A stretch of DNA of 27,727 nucleotides from an uncultured Collinsella sp. (GCA_900549085.1 URMO01000021.1:1-27727), one strand, 5' to 3'; positions 16,323 through 24,008 are shown, numbered from the stretch's first letter. The notes: generated by a model not told the origin, from the letters alone. Translations and numbers: made by a program.

Positions 16323-16985
16323 ATGAGCAATAGCGTAGCGAGCATCCCTGTGGTCGATGCCGTCCCCGCATCCGATAGCGCGGCAAAGCGCTTGACGGGC
16401 GACGAACGCCGTCGCGAGATCCTCGATGCCGTGCGCACCGTAAGCTCCGAGCTGGGCGTGTCCCACCTATCGGTATCAGCCGTGACCAAGCGAGCCGGCT
16501 GCACGCGCTCGCTGTTCTACCACTACTTCGCTGACATGGACGCCGCCGTCACCGCCGTCATGGACGAGGCAATCGACGGTTTTATCTCCGAGCTCGAGCA
16601 GTGGAATGCCAACCGCACCGTCGGCGATATCGAGGGCGCACTCGACACCGTCGCCCCGCTCTTTAAGCGCCTGGTCGCCAGCGGCCACGAGCTGCCGAGT
16701 ACGCTCACCTCAAGCAGCGGCGCGCTCTACGGCGGCTTTTTGCACAACGTGGTCCAGCGCGTGGCGCAGTATATCTGCGACACCACCGTGGTGGATTTTG
16801 TCACCCATCATGAGCTACGCATCGACCATGTCTACGAGACGTTCTACACCCTCATCATGGGACTGTTGATGTATATCCGCACGCACCCCGATGTGCCCGA
16901 CGAGACGGTCAAGGAGATTATCGCCTCGACGCTCCACATCGAGGGCTATACCGCCAAGTATCCGGAGCGCAAGCCCCAGAACTGA
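16323..16985 (+). CDS. TetR/AcrR-family transcriptional regulator
   Basis: 220 residues from the ATG at 16323, with AAAGGCGG 7 nt upstream; an in-frame ATG at 16305 is possible but would directly abut its AGAGG. After a ~25-residue leader, the TetR helix-turn-helix reads RREILDAVRTVSSELGVSHL, SVSAVTKRAGCTRSLFYHYF and ADMDAAVTAVM. The variable C-terminal half (about 70-215) should bind a ligand and dimerise. The gene diverges from the 925-residue oxidoreductase, precedes the DUF5692-like membrane protein by 63 bp on the same strand, and has two palindromic operators upstream. This suggests that it controls itself, the membrane protein and the oxidoreductase. The ligand cannot be deduced. Confidence 0.9.
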   Translation: MSNSVASIPVVDAVPASDSAAKRLTGDERRREILDAVRTVSSELGVSHLSVSAVTKRAGCTRSLFYHYFADMDAAVTAVMDEAIDGFISELEQWNANRTVGDIEGALDTVAPLFKRLVASGHELPSTLTSSSGALYGGFLHNVVQRVAQYICDTTVVDFVTHHELRIDHVYETFYTLIMGLLMYIRTHPDVPDETVKEIIASTLHIEGYTAKYPERKPQN

Positions 16986-17048
16986 CGACATTTGGCCAAA
17001 CTGCCCGCGATCAGAAGAGGGGCCGCGGGCGTGTGAAAGGAGAGCAGC

Positions 17049-18056
17049 ATGCTGTTCGATGTTTGGGGTAGCGATACCCTTATCCACTGGGCCGGCTGGG
17101 CCATGGTCTTTATTGGCCTGATCGTGCTCAACGAGGTCGGCCGCCGCACCAAGCTGGGCGCGGCAATCATCTTTGGCGTTGCTCCGCTGGCCATGACCAT
17201 CTACTGCGTCGCCATCGCCGTCGGCGTTTCGCAGGGTGCCGAGTGGGCGCTCACCAACCCCACCCATGTGTACCAGAACAGCTGGTTCCACTACGCCAAG
17301 GTATACGCGGCGCTGGCCGGTTGCTGGGGCTTCATTGCCATTAAGTACCAGTGGGGCAAGATCGGCAAGGCGCATTGGTTCCGCGCATGGCCGTTTGTGA
17401 TCGTCGCTATCAACATCATGATTGCCGTCGTGTCCGATTTCGAGAGTGCCTACCACTTCTTTGTCCTGGGCCAGTCCACCTGGGTCACCTCCGAGGGTGT
17501 CACGCAGCTTGCCGGCTGGAACAACGTGTTCAACGGCATCGCCGGTCTCATCAACATCTTCTGCATGACCGGCTGGTGGAGCGTCTACGCCTCCGAGGAT
17601 CAGACCGATATGCTGTGGCCCGACATGACCTGGGTCTACATCATCGCCTACGATGTCTGGAACTTCTGCTACACCTACAACTGCCTGCCCACCCACTCCT
17701 GGTTCTGCGGCTTTGCGCTGCTGCTGGCGCCCACCGTCGCCGCCTTTATCTGGAACAAGGGCGGCTGGATTCAGAACCGCGCCTTTACACTTGCTATTTG
17801 GTGCATGTTTGCCCAGGTGTTCCCGTACTTCCAGGAGGAGTCCATCTTTGTGACCCACTCCACGCTCGACCCAGGCGCCGCCACCGCGGTCTCGATTGCC
17901 GCGCTGATCGCCAACGTCGCCGCGATCATCTACATCGCCTACCGCGCCAAGAAGCTCGGTCGCAATCCCTACAAGCAGGATGTCTTTGAGGGCACCAGCG
18001 ATTGGGAGAAGGCTACCGCTCGCCGCGCCAAGGTTGATTACGCGCACGCCGAGTAA
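17049..18056 (+). CDS. DUF5692-like polytopic membrane protein
   Basis: 335 residues; the ATG follows AAAGGAGA at 6 nt. About nine hydrophobic helices are visible, many rich in Trp and aromatic residues (for example GWNNVFNGIAGLINIF, WVYIIAYDVWNFCYTYNC, WFCGFALLLAPTVAAFIW), ending in a charged cytoplasmic tail. From memory it resembles the DUF5692 family of anaerobic gut bacteria; this is recognition by feel, not a search result. No transporter, heme or quinone motif is certain, though conserved-looking His, Trp and paired polar residues inside the helices (YHFF, QEESIF) could serve an enzyme or electron carrier. It is probably co-transcribed with the TetR gene and co-regulated with the divergent oxidoreductase, so a membrane-bound partner or substrate carrier is a reasonable guess. 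A terminator follows. Confidence 0.7.
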   Translation: MLFDVWGSDTLIHWAGWAMVFIGLIVLNEVGRRTKLGAAIIFGVAPLAMTIYCVAIAVGVSQGAEWALTNPTHVYQNSWFHYAKVYAALAGCWGFIAIKYQWGKIGKAHWFRAWPFVIVAINIMIAVVSDFESAYHFFVLGQSTWVTSEGVTQLAGWNNVFNGIAGLINIFCMTGWWSVYASEDQTDMLWPDMTWVYIIAYDVWNFCYTYNCLPTHSWFCGFALLLAPTVAAFIWNKGGWIQNRAFTLAIWCMFAQVFPYFQEESIFVTHSTLDPGAATAVSIAALIANVAAIIYIAYRAKKLGRNPYKQDVFEGTSDWEKATARRAKVDYAHAE

Positions 18057-18123
18057 CATGTTGGTCGCTGTTGGCGCCTGGGCATAGGCCCGCTCGCCAG
18101 ACTTTCAATCCAATGTCTCGCAG

Positions 18124-18163
18124 AGCCCCAGGAAAGCGTTTCGCTCGCTTTCCGGGGGCTTTT
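18124..18163 (+). terminator. Rho-independent terminator
   Basis: AGCCCC-A-GGAAAGCG (18124-18138) pairs with CGCTTTCC-GGGGGCT (18146-18160), with a bulged A and a TTTCGCT loop, and is followed by TTTTGT. It closes the TetR/DUF5692-like unit. Confidence 0.82.
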
Positions 18164-18291
18164 GTCGTTGCGTCTCTATTCATCTATTCAAAAACATGCG
18201 CATATATAAAATCGGATTTCAAATCATGCGGCGGCTCTATGGGGTCCCGTTTTTGGGTACAGTGTTGTCCCGATATTGAGTTGGGGGATAT

Positions 18292-19794
18292 ATGAAAGAT
18301 GAGACGATGGCCCAAGAGGATGCGGCCCAAGATGCAGAAGCGTGTGCCGAGGCCCTGGAGAGTCTAGACCGGATTTCGCTTGACGAGGTTGCGTTTGACG
18401 ATTCGAGCGTTGATGTGCAGGATGAGCCGGAAATCGAGGCACAGCCCGATGATCAGGATGCAAAAGACGATGGCGCCGCGCCCACCGAAGACGGGGCGGG
18501 GCACGAGGATTCCGAATGCGAGGCCGACGACCAGCCCGAATCCGACACGAACGAGGAAACCATCTTGCTCGACAACTTGCCGGCCGAAGATTCGCTGACC
18601 CGCGAGCTCCCTGGCTTAGGCTCTGCGCCTGCCGTGGACGAGACCATCGCCATGGGCGATATTCCCCTGCCGTCCGTTCCTTCGGCACGCGAAGCCGAGG
18701 TTCGTCATCGTAAGATGTCGCCCAAGCGCCGCAACCTGATGCTTGCCGGCGTTGTGGCCGTCGCGCTCGTCGCCGGCGGCGCAGGCTATGCTGCCTGGAA
18801 CGGATATCAGCAAGAGCAGGCTGCCGTACTTGCCGCAAACGCCCATACCATGATGTCGGTGCAGATTGGCGTGCATGCCGCGGGCCTCGACTGCTCAACT
18901 GGCTCCAAGATTCCCGTGCAGGTGAGCGGGCAGGATTCCGACGGTTCTTCCGTGAGCGAAACGCTCTACGTTGACGAGCACGGTCGCGGCATTAAGCTGC
19001 TGCCCGGCGATTACACGTTCTCCATCGCCGCCTCCCCCATCGCGGCCGACGGCACCATCTACACCGTCCCGACCACCAAGGCCCAGGTTACGGTCAAGAA
19101 TGACGGGCAGGATCTGCGCGCTCAAGCCACCTTTAAGCTTAAGGTGCCCTCAGCCGACACGGTGACCGACGACCAGATCGATGCCGCCGCCAAGTACGCC
19201 GAAGAAGGCGGCGCGAGCTCTGCCGCCGCGGCAAAGATACTCCAGCAGGCGGCAATTACGCGCCGCGATGCCGCCGCCAACGCCGTAAGCGCAAGCGAGG
19301 CTCAGTCCGCCCGCGATGCCGACGCTCGGCACAAGGCGACGAACCTGTATCAGCTCGATATTCCGGTTGAGTGGTATGGCAAGGTCGCAACCTGGCAGAA
19401 CGGCAACACGCTGTGCATTTATCTGGACGGCGACACCAACACACCGCTCGTGACGCTCGTCGCGGTGCGCGATGGCGAGACCTTTACGCCCGACGACGGC
19501 GATACGGTTTTGGGCACGGTCAGCCTAGGCAACGGCTACACCGTCTACGCCAGCGGCCCTGTCTATCCGTACGTGATTCCGCAAACCGTTAATGGACACA
19601 CGCAGAACCCCGTGTCGACCTACCCCATGGATACGGCGATTGAGCTTGTCGAGCTCACGACCGGCAACCGCTACACATACAGCCAGATCAAAAACGACCT
19701 GGTCGGTAAAGACGGCAAGGCAGACGCCGCGACCAAACTCGAGACCGACTACCTCGCCCAGATTCTCCTGCCGAGCATCAAGGCCCAGGACTAG
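18292..19794 (+). CDS. Single-pass membrane protein with acidic cytoplasmic domain, unknown function
   Basis: 500 residues; the ATG at 18292 follows GGGGGA at about 5 nt. Residues 1-135 are strongly acidic and probably disordered, then a basic patch (KMSPKRR) and one membrane helix (about 148-169) lead to an outer domain of ~330 residues. The outer part has an alanine-rich stretch with helix character (about 290-340) and a C-terminal region beginning YQLDIPVEWYGKVATW. I do not recognise a family. The cytoplasmic part carries two similar acidic Thr motifs, NEETILLDNLP (T90) and DETIAMGDIP (T118), resembling actinobacterial kinase/FHA phospho-Thr sites. It is monocistronic: a terminator precedes it and a palindrome follows. 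The topology suggests a surface or signalling protein. Secretion of a soluble form seems unlikely because the helix is internal. Confidence 0.75.
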   Translation: MKDETMAQEDAAQDAEACAEALESLDRISLDEVAFDDSSVDVQDEPEIEAQPDDQDAKDDGAAPTEDGAGHEDSECEADDQPESDTNEETILLDNLPAEDSLTRELPGLGSAPAVDETIAMGDIPLPSVPSAREAEVRHRKMSPKRRNLMLAGVVAVALVAGGAGYAAWNGYQQEQAAVLAANAHTMMSVQIGVHAAGLDCSTGSKIPVQVSGQDSDGSSVSETLYVDEHGRGIKLLPGDYTFSIAASPIAADGTIYTVPTTKAQVTVKNDGQDLRAQATFKLKVPSADTVTDDQIDAAAKYAEEGGASSAAAAKILQQAAITRRDAAANAVSASEAQSARDADARHKATNLYQLDIPVEWYGKVATWQNGNTLCIYLDGDTNTPLVTLVAVRDGETFTPDDGDTVLGTVSLGNGYTVYASGPVYPYVIPQTVNGHTQNPVSTYPMDTAIELVELTTGNRYTYSQIKNDLVGKDGKADAATKLETDYLAQILLPSIKAQD

Positions 19795-19835
19795 CCAGCC
19801 CGAAGACAGCCGCCCGACATCCACATCCCTAACGC

Positions 19836-19902
19836 AGTTGCGGTGAAATAGGGATTGTTTTTGCTGGTCAAACCGGAAAACAGTCCCTATTTCACCGCAA
19901 CT
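19836..19902. repeat. Palindromic repeat family A, copy 2
   Basis: A near-perfect 67-bp hairpin. Arms of 26 nt (19836-19861 and 19877-19902) begin AGTTGCGGTGAAATAGGGA; the single difference is a U-G pair in plus-strand RNA, and the loop CTGGTCAAACCGG can also pair. It lies between two converging genes and could terminate both. Confidence 0.85.
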
Positions 19903-19926
19903 TATTGGTGACCTTTTGGGTGGCAC

Positions 19927-20130
19927 TCAGCGCCACGGGTCAGCTTCGAACATCGGCTCGCGCTCGGGGCGTCGGTCGCTGTAGGGGTCGTAACCGTCGT
20001 CGTCCTCGTTCTCGGCACGGATGTAGGGGTCGCGGGGCTTGGGCGCGGGTTTGGGAGCAGCCTTCGGTGCGACCGGCGCGACGGGCGCCGCCTCAGCCGC
20101 CGGTGCGTTCGTCTTGTTCTCGTCTTTCAT
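19927..20130 (-). CDS. Small Pro/Ala-rich acidic protein, unknown function
   Basis: 67 residues from the ATG at 20130, beginning MKDENKTNAPAAEAAPV. AAGGAG lies 8 nt upstream; the in-frame ATG at 20136 is only 2 nt from it and the longer frame to 20202 lacks a site. The first half is Ala/Pro-rich (APVAPVAPKAAPKPAPKP), the second half is acidic and Tyr-rich (RAENEDDDGYDPYSDRR) and ends EADPWR. No membrane segment, signal peptide or domain is seen; it is probably disordered. I do not recognise it. It lies downstream of clpB on the same strand, after a strong terminator, so it is likely transcribed on its own. Low complexity makes the coding call moderate, but the good ribosome binding site and codon use support it. 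Confidence 0.6.
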   Translation of the reverse strand: MKDENKTNAPAAEAAPVAPVAPKAAPKPAPKPRDPYIRAENEDDDGYDPYSDRRPEREPMFEADPWR

Positions 20131-20182
20131 CTGCATAGCTCCTTGCCATGTGCTCACGTTCAACACCATCGATTGTCGCACG

Positions 20183-20219
20183 AAAAAGGGCGGCGGACCC
20201 AATCGGATCCGCCGCCCTT
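20183..20219 (-). terminator. Rho-independent terminator of clpB
   Basis: On the minus strand AAGGGCGGCGGATCC (20219-20205) pairs with GGGTCCGCCGCCCTT (20200-20186), one mismatch and a 4-nt loop, and runs into TTTTT. It lies 44 bp after the clpB stop codon. Confidence 0.88.
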
Positions 20220-20262
20220 GGAGTTCGGCTCAAAAGGCAAATTTTGAGGCATGACCCAAAAT

Positions 20263-22890
20263 CTACTGAGCGTCGGGGACCTCGTAGGTGGCCGCCGGCG
20301 TGTTGTCGCACACGACGGTAAAGCCGCCGTCCTTGTCGACATCGACCGTCACCTGATCGCCCTCGCGCACCGTGCCGTCGATAATAGCGGCGGCGATGGC
20401 GTCCACGACCTCGCGCTGAACCAGACGCTTGAGCGGACGGGCGCCAAAGACCGGGTCCAGGCCGCCCACAGCGAGCATCTGCTTGGCCGCCGGGGTGATG
20501 GCAAGCGTCATGCGCTCCTTGGCCAGGCGTGCGCGGACGTCGGCAAGCTGGATGTCGACGATCTTCTCGATCTGCGCCATGCCGAGCGGATGGAACACCA
20601 CGATATCGTCGATACGGTTGAGGAACTCGGGACGGAAGGTCTGAGCCATGGCCGCGTTGACCTGATGGCGCATCTCCTCCTCGTCCTTGCCGGAAAGCTC
20701 GGCGATAGCCTTGGAGCCCACGTTAGACGTCATGATAATGATCGTGTTCTTGAAGGACACCTGGCGACCCTGGCCATCGGTCAGGCGGCCGTCGTCGAGC
20801 ACCTGCAGCAGCACGTTAAAGACATCCGGATGGGCCTTCTCCATCTCGTCGAGCAAGATCACGGAGTAGGGGCGACGGCGTACGGCCTCGGTGAGCTGGC
20901 CGCCCTCGTCGTAGCCCACGTATCCCGGGGGCGCACCGATCAGACGCTGGACGCTGAACTTCTCCATGTACTCGGACATGTCGATACGCACGAGCGCGCG
21001 CTCGTCGTCGAACAGGCACTCGGCAAGCGCCTTGGCGAGCTCGGTCTTACCCACGCCGGTGGGGCCCAGGAAGAAGAAGCTGCCGATGGGCTTGTCCGGA
21101 TCGGAGAGGCCCGCACGGCTGCGACGCACAGCTGCGGCAACGGCGGAGACGGCCTCGTCCTGGCCGATGACGCGCTTATGCAGCTCGCCCTCCAGGCCCT
21201 TCAGCTTGTCGAGCTCACCCTGCATCATCTTGGAGACGGGCACGCCGGTCCAGGCGCTCACGACCTCGGCGATCTCATCAGAGGTCACCTGTTCGTTGAG
21301 ACCCTCGCCGTCCTGCTGCTTTTGTGCCTCGAGCGCAGCCTCGGAATCCTGAATCTGCTGCTGCAGGCCAGGAATCACGGAGTAGCGCAGCTCGGACGCA
21401 CGGCCCAGGTCACCGTTGCGCGTCGCGCGCTCCTCTTCGCTCTTGGCCTCGTCAAGCTGACCCTTGAGCTCCTGCACGTGGTCGATGGCGTTCTTCTGGT
21501 TGAGCCAGCCGGCCTTTTGCACGTTGAGCTTTTCTTGGACCTCGGCAATCTCTTGGCGTAGGGCCTCCAGACGCTCCTTGGAGGCATCGTCGGTCTCCTT
21601 CATGAGCGCCTGCTCCTCGATCTGCAGCTGGGTGAGCTGACGCGTGGTTGCGTCGATCTCGACCGGCATGCTGTCGAGCTCCATGCGCAGGCGGCTTGCG
21701 GCTTCATCGACCAGGTCGATGGCCTTGTCGGGCAGGAAGCGGTCGGCAATGTAGCGATCGGAGAGGTCGGCGGCGGCCACGAGCGCGCTATCGGTAATGT
21801 GCACGCCGTGGAAGATCTCGTACTTCTCCTTGAGGCCACGCAGAATCGAGATGGTGTCCTCGACGGTAGGCTCGCTCACCATAACGGTCTGGAAACGACG
21901 GGCAAGCGCCGCGTCCTTCTCGATGTACTTGCGATATTCATCGAGCGTGGTCGCGCCGATCGCGTGCAGGTCGCCACGGGCGAGCGCCGGCTTGAGGATG
22001 TTGCCGGCGTCCATGGAGCCCTCGGTGGCACCCGCGCCCACGATGGTGTGGAGCTCATCGATGAACAGGATGACCTTGCCCTCGGACTTCTGTACCTCCT
22101 TGAGCACGGCCTTCAAGCGGTCCTCGAACTCACCGCGGTACTTGGCGCCGGCGACCAGCGCGCTCATGTCGAGCTCGATGAGGTCGCGGTCGCGCAGCGT
22201 ACTCGGCACGTCGCCGGCCACGATACGCTGGGCGATGCCCTCGACGATAGCCGTTTTACCGACGCCCGGCTCACCGATGAGCACGGGGTTGTTCTTGGTG
22301 CGGCGGGACAGGACCTGGATGGTTCGACGGATCTCGTCGGTACGGCCGATGACCGGGTCGAGCTTGCCGGCGCGGGCAAGGTCGCAGATATTGCGTCCGT
22401 ACTGCTCCAGCGCCTCAAACTGGGTCTTGTCCTCGGCAGACGTCACGCGGTCATCGCCGCGCAGCTCCTCGTAGACTTGCTCGATGCGCTCCTTGGTGAC
22501 GCCGGCGTCGCGCAGTACGCGGCCTGCCTCGCCCTTGTCCTCGGCAAGTGCCATCAGCAGATGCTCGGTCACCACAAAGCTGTCGCCCATCTTGGTGGCC
22601 TTCTTCTCGGCCTTTTCGATGACGCGGACGAGCTCGTTGGACAGGCCCATCTGCTGACCCTCGCCCGAAACCTTGGGCGCGTGGTCGATGGCATCTTGTG
22701 TGGAACGCGCGAGCTGGGCCGGATCGGCACCGATGCGCTCGATGATCACGGAGATATTGCGCTCGCCGGCACCGAGCAGGGCGGACAGCAGGTGAATCGG
22801 CTCCACCGCGCCGGCCTGTGCGTCGGCAGCCGTGCTCATGGCGGTCTGCAACGCCTCGCGCGACGTCATTGCTAGCTTATCGATTCTCAT
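20263..22890 (-). CDS. clpB: ATP-dependent chaperone ClpB
   Basis: 875 residues, full length for the family; GAGGTG lies 6 nt before the ATG. Domain order: Clp N-domain (1-150), first AAA+ ring with Walker A GEPGVGKT (206-213), pore loop AKYRGEFE and Walker B ILFIDE (274-279), the coiled-coil middle domain (about 405-530) that distinguishes ClpB from ClpA/C, second AAA+ ring with Walker A GPTGVGKT (609-616), pore loop GYVGYDEGG (656-664) and Walker B VILLDE (677-682), and a C-terminal oligomerisation domain. No ClpP-binding tripeptide loop is needed or seen. ClpB rescues aggregated proteins with DnaK in the cytoplasm. It is monocistronic, with a terminator behind and a ~450-bp gene-free stretch in front. 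No CIRCE or HAIR heat-shock operator was found there, so its control is unclear. Confidence 0.97.
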   Translation of the reverse strand: MRIDKLAMTSREALQTAMSTAADAQAGAVEPIHLLSALLGAGERNISVIIERIGADPAQLARSTQDAIDHAPKVSGEGQQMGLSNELVRVIEKAEKKATKMGDSFVVTEHLLMALAEDKGEAGRVLRDAGVTKERIEQVYEELRGDDRVTSAEDKTQFEALEQYGRNICDLARAGKLDPVIGRTDEIRRTIQVLSRRTKNNPVLIGEPGVGKTAIVEGIAQRIVAGDVPSTLRDRDLIELDMSALVAGAKYRGEFEDRLKAVLKEVQKSEGKVILFIDELHTIVGAGATEGSMDAGNILKPALARGDLHAIGATTLDEYRKYIEKDAALARRFQTVMVSEPTVEDTISILRGLKEKYEIFHGVHITDSALVAAADLSDRYIADRFLPDKAIDLVDEAASRLRMELDSMPVEIDATTRQLTQLQIEEQALMKETDDASKERLEALRQEIAEVQEKLNVQKAGWLNQKNAIDHVQELKGQLDEAKSEEERATRNGDLGRASELRYSVIPGLQQQIQDSEAALEAQKQQDGEGLNEQVTSDEIAEVVSAWTGVPVSKMMQGELDKLKGLEGELHKRVIGQDEAVSAVAAAVRRSRAGLSDPDKPIGSFFFLGPTGVGKTELAKALAECLFDDERALVRIDMSEYMEKFSVQRLIGAPPGYVGYDEGGQLTEAVRRRPYSVILLDEMEKAHPDVFNVLLQVLDDGRLTDGQGRQVSFKNTIIIMTSNVGSKAIAELSGKDEEEMRHQVNAAMAQTFRPEFLNRIDDIVVFHPLGMAQIEKIVDIQLADVRARLAKERMTLAITPAAKQMLAVGGLDPVFGARPLKRLVQREVVDAIAAAIIDGTVREGDQVTVDVDKDGGFTVVCDNTPAATYEVPDAQ

Positions 22891-22906
22891 GGAATCACCT
22901 CTCTTG

Positions 22907-22929
22907 GGGCGGCCGCCCTACGGGGCGGC
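22907..22929 (-). promoter_or_regulatory. Alternative hairpins in clpB leader
   Basis: GCCGCCC (22912-22918) can pair with GGGCGGC at 22923-22929 (4-nt loop) and is also the second half of the palindrome GGGCGGCCGCCC (22907-22918). It lies 17-39 nt before the start codon, close to the ribosome binding site, and might affect translation; this is inference only. Confidence 0.35.
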
Positions 22930-22968
22930 TTCACGTTGTTCGAGAAGTATTGTTGCCAGCTTTGTACG

Positions 22969-23004
22969 ATCTTATACATAAATCTAAGTCTCTATATATA
23001 AGAT
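22969..23004. promoter_or_regulatory. AT-rich inverted repeat upstream of clpB
   Basis: ATCTTATA (22969-22976) and TATAAGAT (22997-23004) form 8-bp arms around 20 bp that contain a nested AAATCT (22980-22985)/AGATTT (23001-23006) pair. The block is the most AT-rich in the clpB upstream region and probably includes the promoter or an operator; no clear -35/-10 pair could be chosen. Confidence 0.4.
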
Positions 23005-23066
23005 TTTCTGAGTGATTGAGGGATAGGGGTAAAGATGTCGGCCCGCCGCCGCACAGGTGCGCTACC

Positions 23067-23284
23067 GTCTCAATCTGTAACACCTATCGACCGTTTCCGG
23101 CTCCAGATGTTACAGATCGAGACGAATTGTTCAGCGGCGCCCGTTTGTCTCAATCTGTAACATCTAGTCGGCAAATAGGGCTCTATCTGTTACAGATCGA
23201 GACGAACAGAAGACACCTGAATCGAAAATCTAAATCTGTAACACCAGGCCCACTTTTAGCGGCCAAGATGTTACAGATCGAGAC
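23067..23284. repeat. Array of three 57-nt hairpins: six alternating 16-nt half-repeats
   Basis: Three units at 23067-23123, 23147-23203 and 23228-23284, each 57 nt: GTCTCAATCTGTAACA, a 25-nt loop of unrelated sequence, then TGTTACAGATCGAGAC. The left arm of unit 3 is ATCTAAATCTGTAACA. Half-repeats start at 23067, 23108, 23147, 23188, 23228 and 23269, so every 39-41 bp. The three right arms are identical and always differ from the left arms at one base, giving A/C in plus-strand RNA but a G-U pair in minus-strand RNA. It lies in the gene-free stretch 22891-23336. Confidence 0.88.
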
Positions 23285-23293
23285 AGACCGAAA

Positions 23294-23328
23294 ACCACCA
23301 CAAAGAGGACAGGCACCTTTGTGGTGGT
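23294..23328. repeat. Palindromic repeat family B, copy 1
   Basis: ACCACCACAAAG (23294-23305) and CTTTGTGGTGGT (23317-23328) flank AGGACAGGCAC, and CCGAAA precedes the left arm. Copies 2 and 3 lie at 24098-24139 and 24966-25006. It starts 9 bp after the half-repeat array and ends 8 bp before the stop codon of the minus-strand gene. Confidence 0.85.
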
Positions 23329-23336
23329 CGCGGTCT

Positions 23337-24008
23337 CTACTCCTTCGCCGAACCCGTACTTCCCGATTCGACGGTCCAGGGCATCTCATCCTCGAACAGC
23401 CATGTACGGGCAGACCCACTATCGCGTGCAGTCTGCGGGTCAGGCAAGCAGGTCTGTTTATAGGCATCTTGGATACACTGACCCATAAAATCGTTGAGCT
23501 CGGTCTGGTCGCCCTCCATGACATAGGCGACATCGCCGTCCATGATGTAGATGCCCGGACCCTCATTGCCCTCGTAGCCCGGATCGTACGAGACATCACA
23601 TAACTTTGCGCCGTTTGCAGTGTCCAGCTCGATGGAAGAGTGGCATCCGCCAACCATGTCGTTCGCTTTTGCCCGATAGGACGCATATCCGTACCAACGC
23701 TTAAATGTTTTGCCCTTGAGTAGCTCGGACGCCCTATCGATCAGGCTTGTATCCGTGGTATAGCGCATGGCCCCAAGCTGAATACGCGGATAATTACTAA
23801 TACCCAGCACAGCCGGCTGCTCATCAAAATCAACGGTAATGGTCTCGGGCTTGTCGTCGCCGGTCAGAAGTTCGACAGATTGAGCCACAGGCTTGACCAA
23901 CGGCTCCGTCACCGCAGCAGGTAGAAATGCCATACCGACAGCGCCCGCGCCAACCACAGCGATCGCAAGCGCCAAGACAATCAATCCAATACGGGCAGAA
24001 CGGCTCAC
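23337..24008 (-). CDS. Exported or membrane-anchored protein, unknown function
   Basis: 223 residues from the GTG at 24008, chosen because GGGGTG lies 7 nt upstream and a good promoter at 24050-24078 places the RNA start near 24043, which excludes the in-frame GTG at 24047. The N-terminus SRSARIGLIVLALAIAVVGAGAVGMAF is, in overlapping pieces, a basic end plus one hydrophobic helix (signal anchor or uncleaved signal). The outer domain starts near residue 35 and has ITVDFDEQPAVLGISNYP, several Cys (for example GGCHSS, KLCDVS, GQCIQ, QTCLP) that may form disulfides, and many acidic and aromatic residues. I do not recognise a family. The next gene, divergent, has the same general plan without clear sequence similarity. 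Palindromic repeats lie on both sides. Confidence 0.65.
   Translation of the reverse strand: MSRSARIGLIVLALAIAVVGAGAVGMAFLPAAVTEPLVKPVAQSVELLTGDDKPETITVDFDEQPAVLGISNYPRIQLGAMRYTTDTSLIDRASELLKGKTFKRWYGYASYRAKANDMVGGCHSSIELDTANGAKLCDVSYDPGYEGNEGPGIYIMDGDVAYVMEGDQTELNDFMGQCIQDAYKQTCLPDPQTARDSGSARTWLFEDEMPWTVESGSTGSAKE

Noticed and set aside
16815..18059. 414-codon minus-strand frame opposite the DUF5692-like gene
   Set aside because: The plus strand has a good ribosome binding site and a clean nine-helix protein; the minus frame is a shadow.
20251..21561. Plus-strand frames inside clpB
   Set aside because: Antisense to conserved ClpB motifs.
23067..23284. CRISPR array
   Set aside because: Repeats alternate in orientation, are only 16 nt, and no cas gene is near; loops and gaps are not one uniform spacer class.
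23067..23328. Retron or group II intron RNA
   Set aside because: No reverse transcriptase frame is present in the window.
22891..23336. CIRCE or HAIR heat-shock operator before clpB
   Set aside because: Neither TTAGCACTC-N9-GAGTGCTAA nor CTTGAGT-N7-ACTCAAG was found, even loosely.
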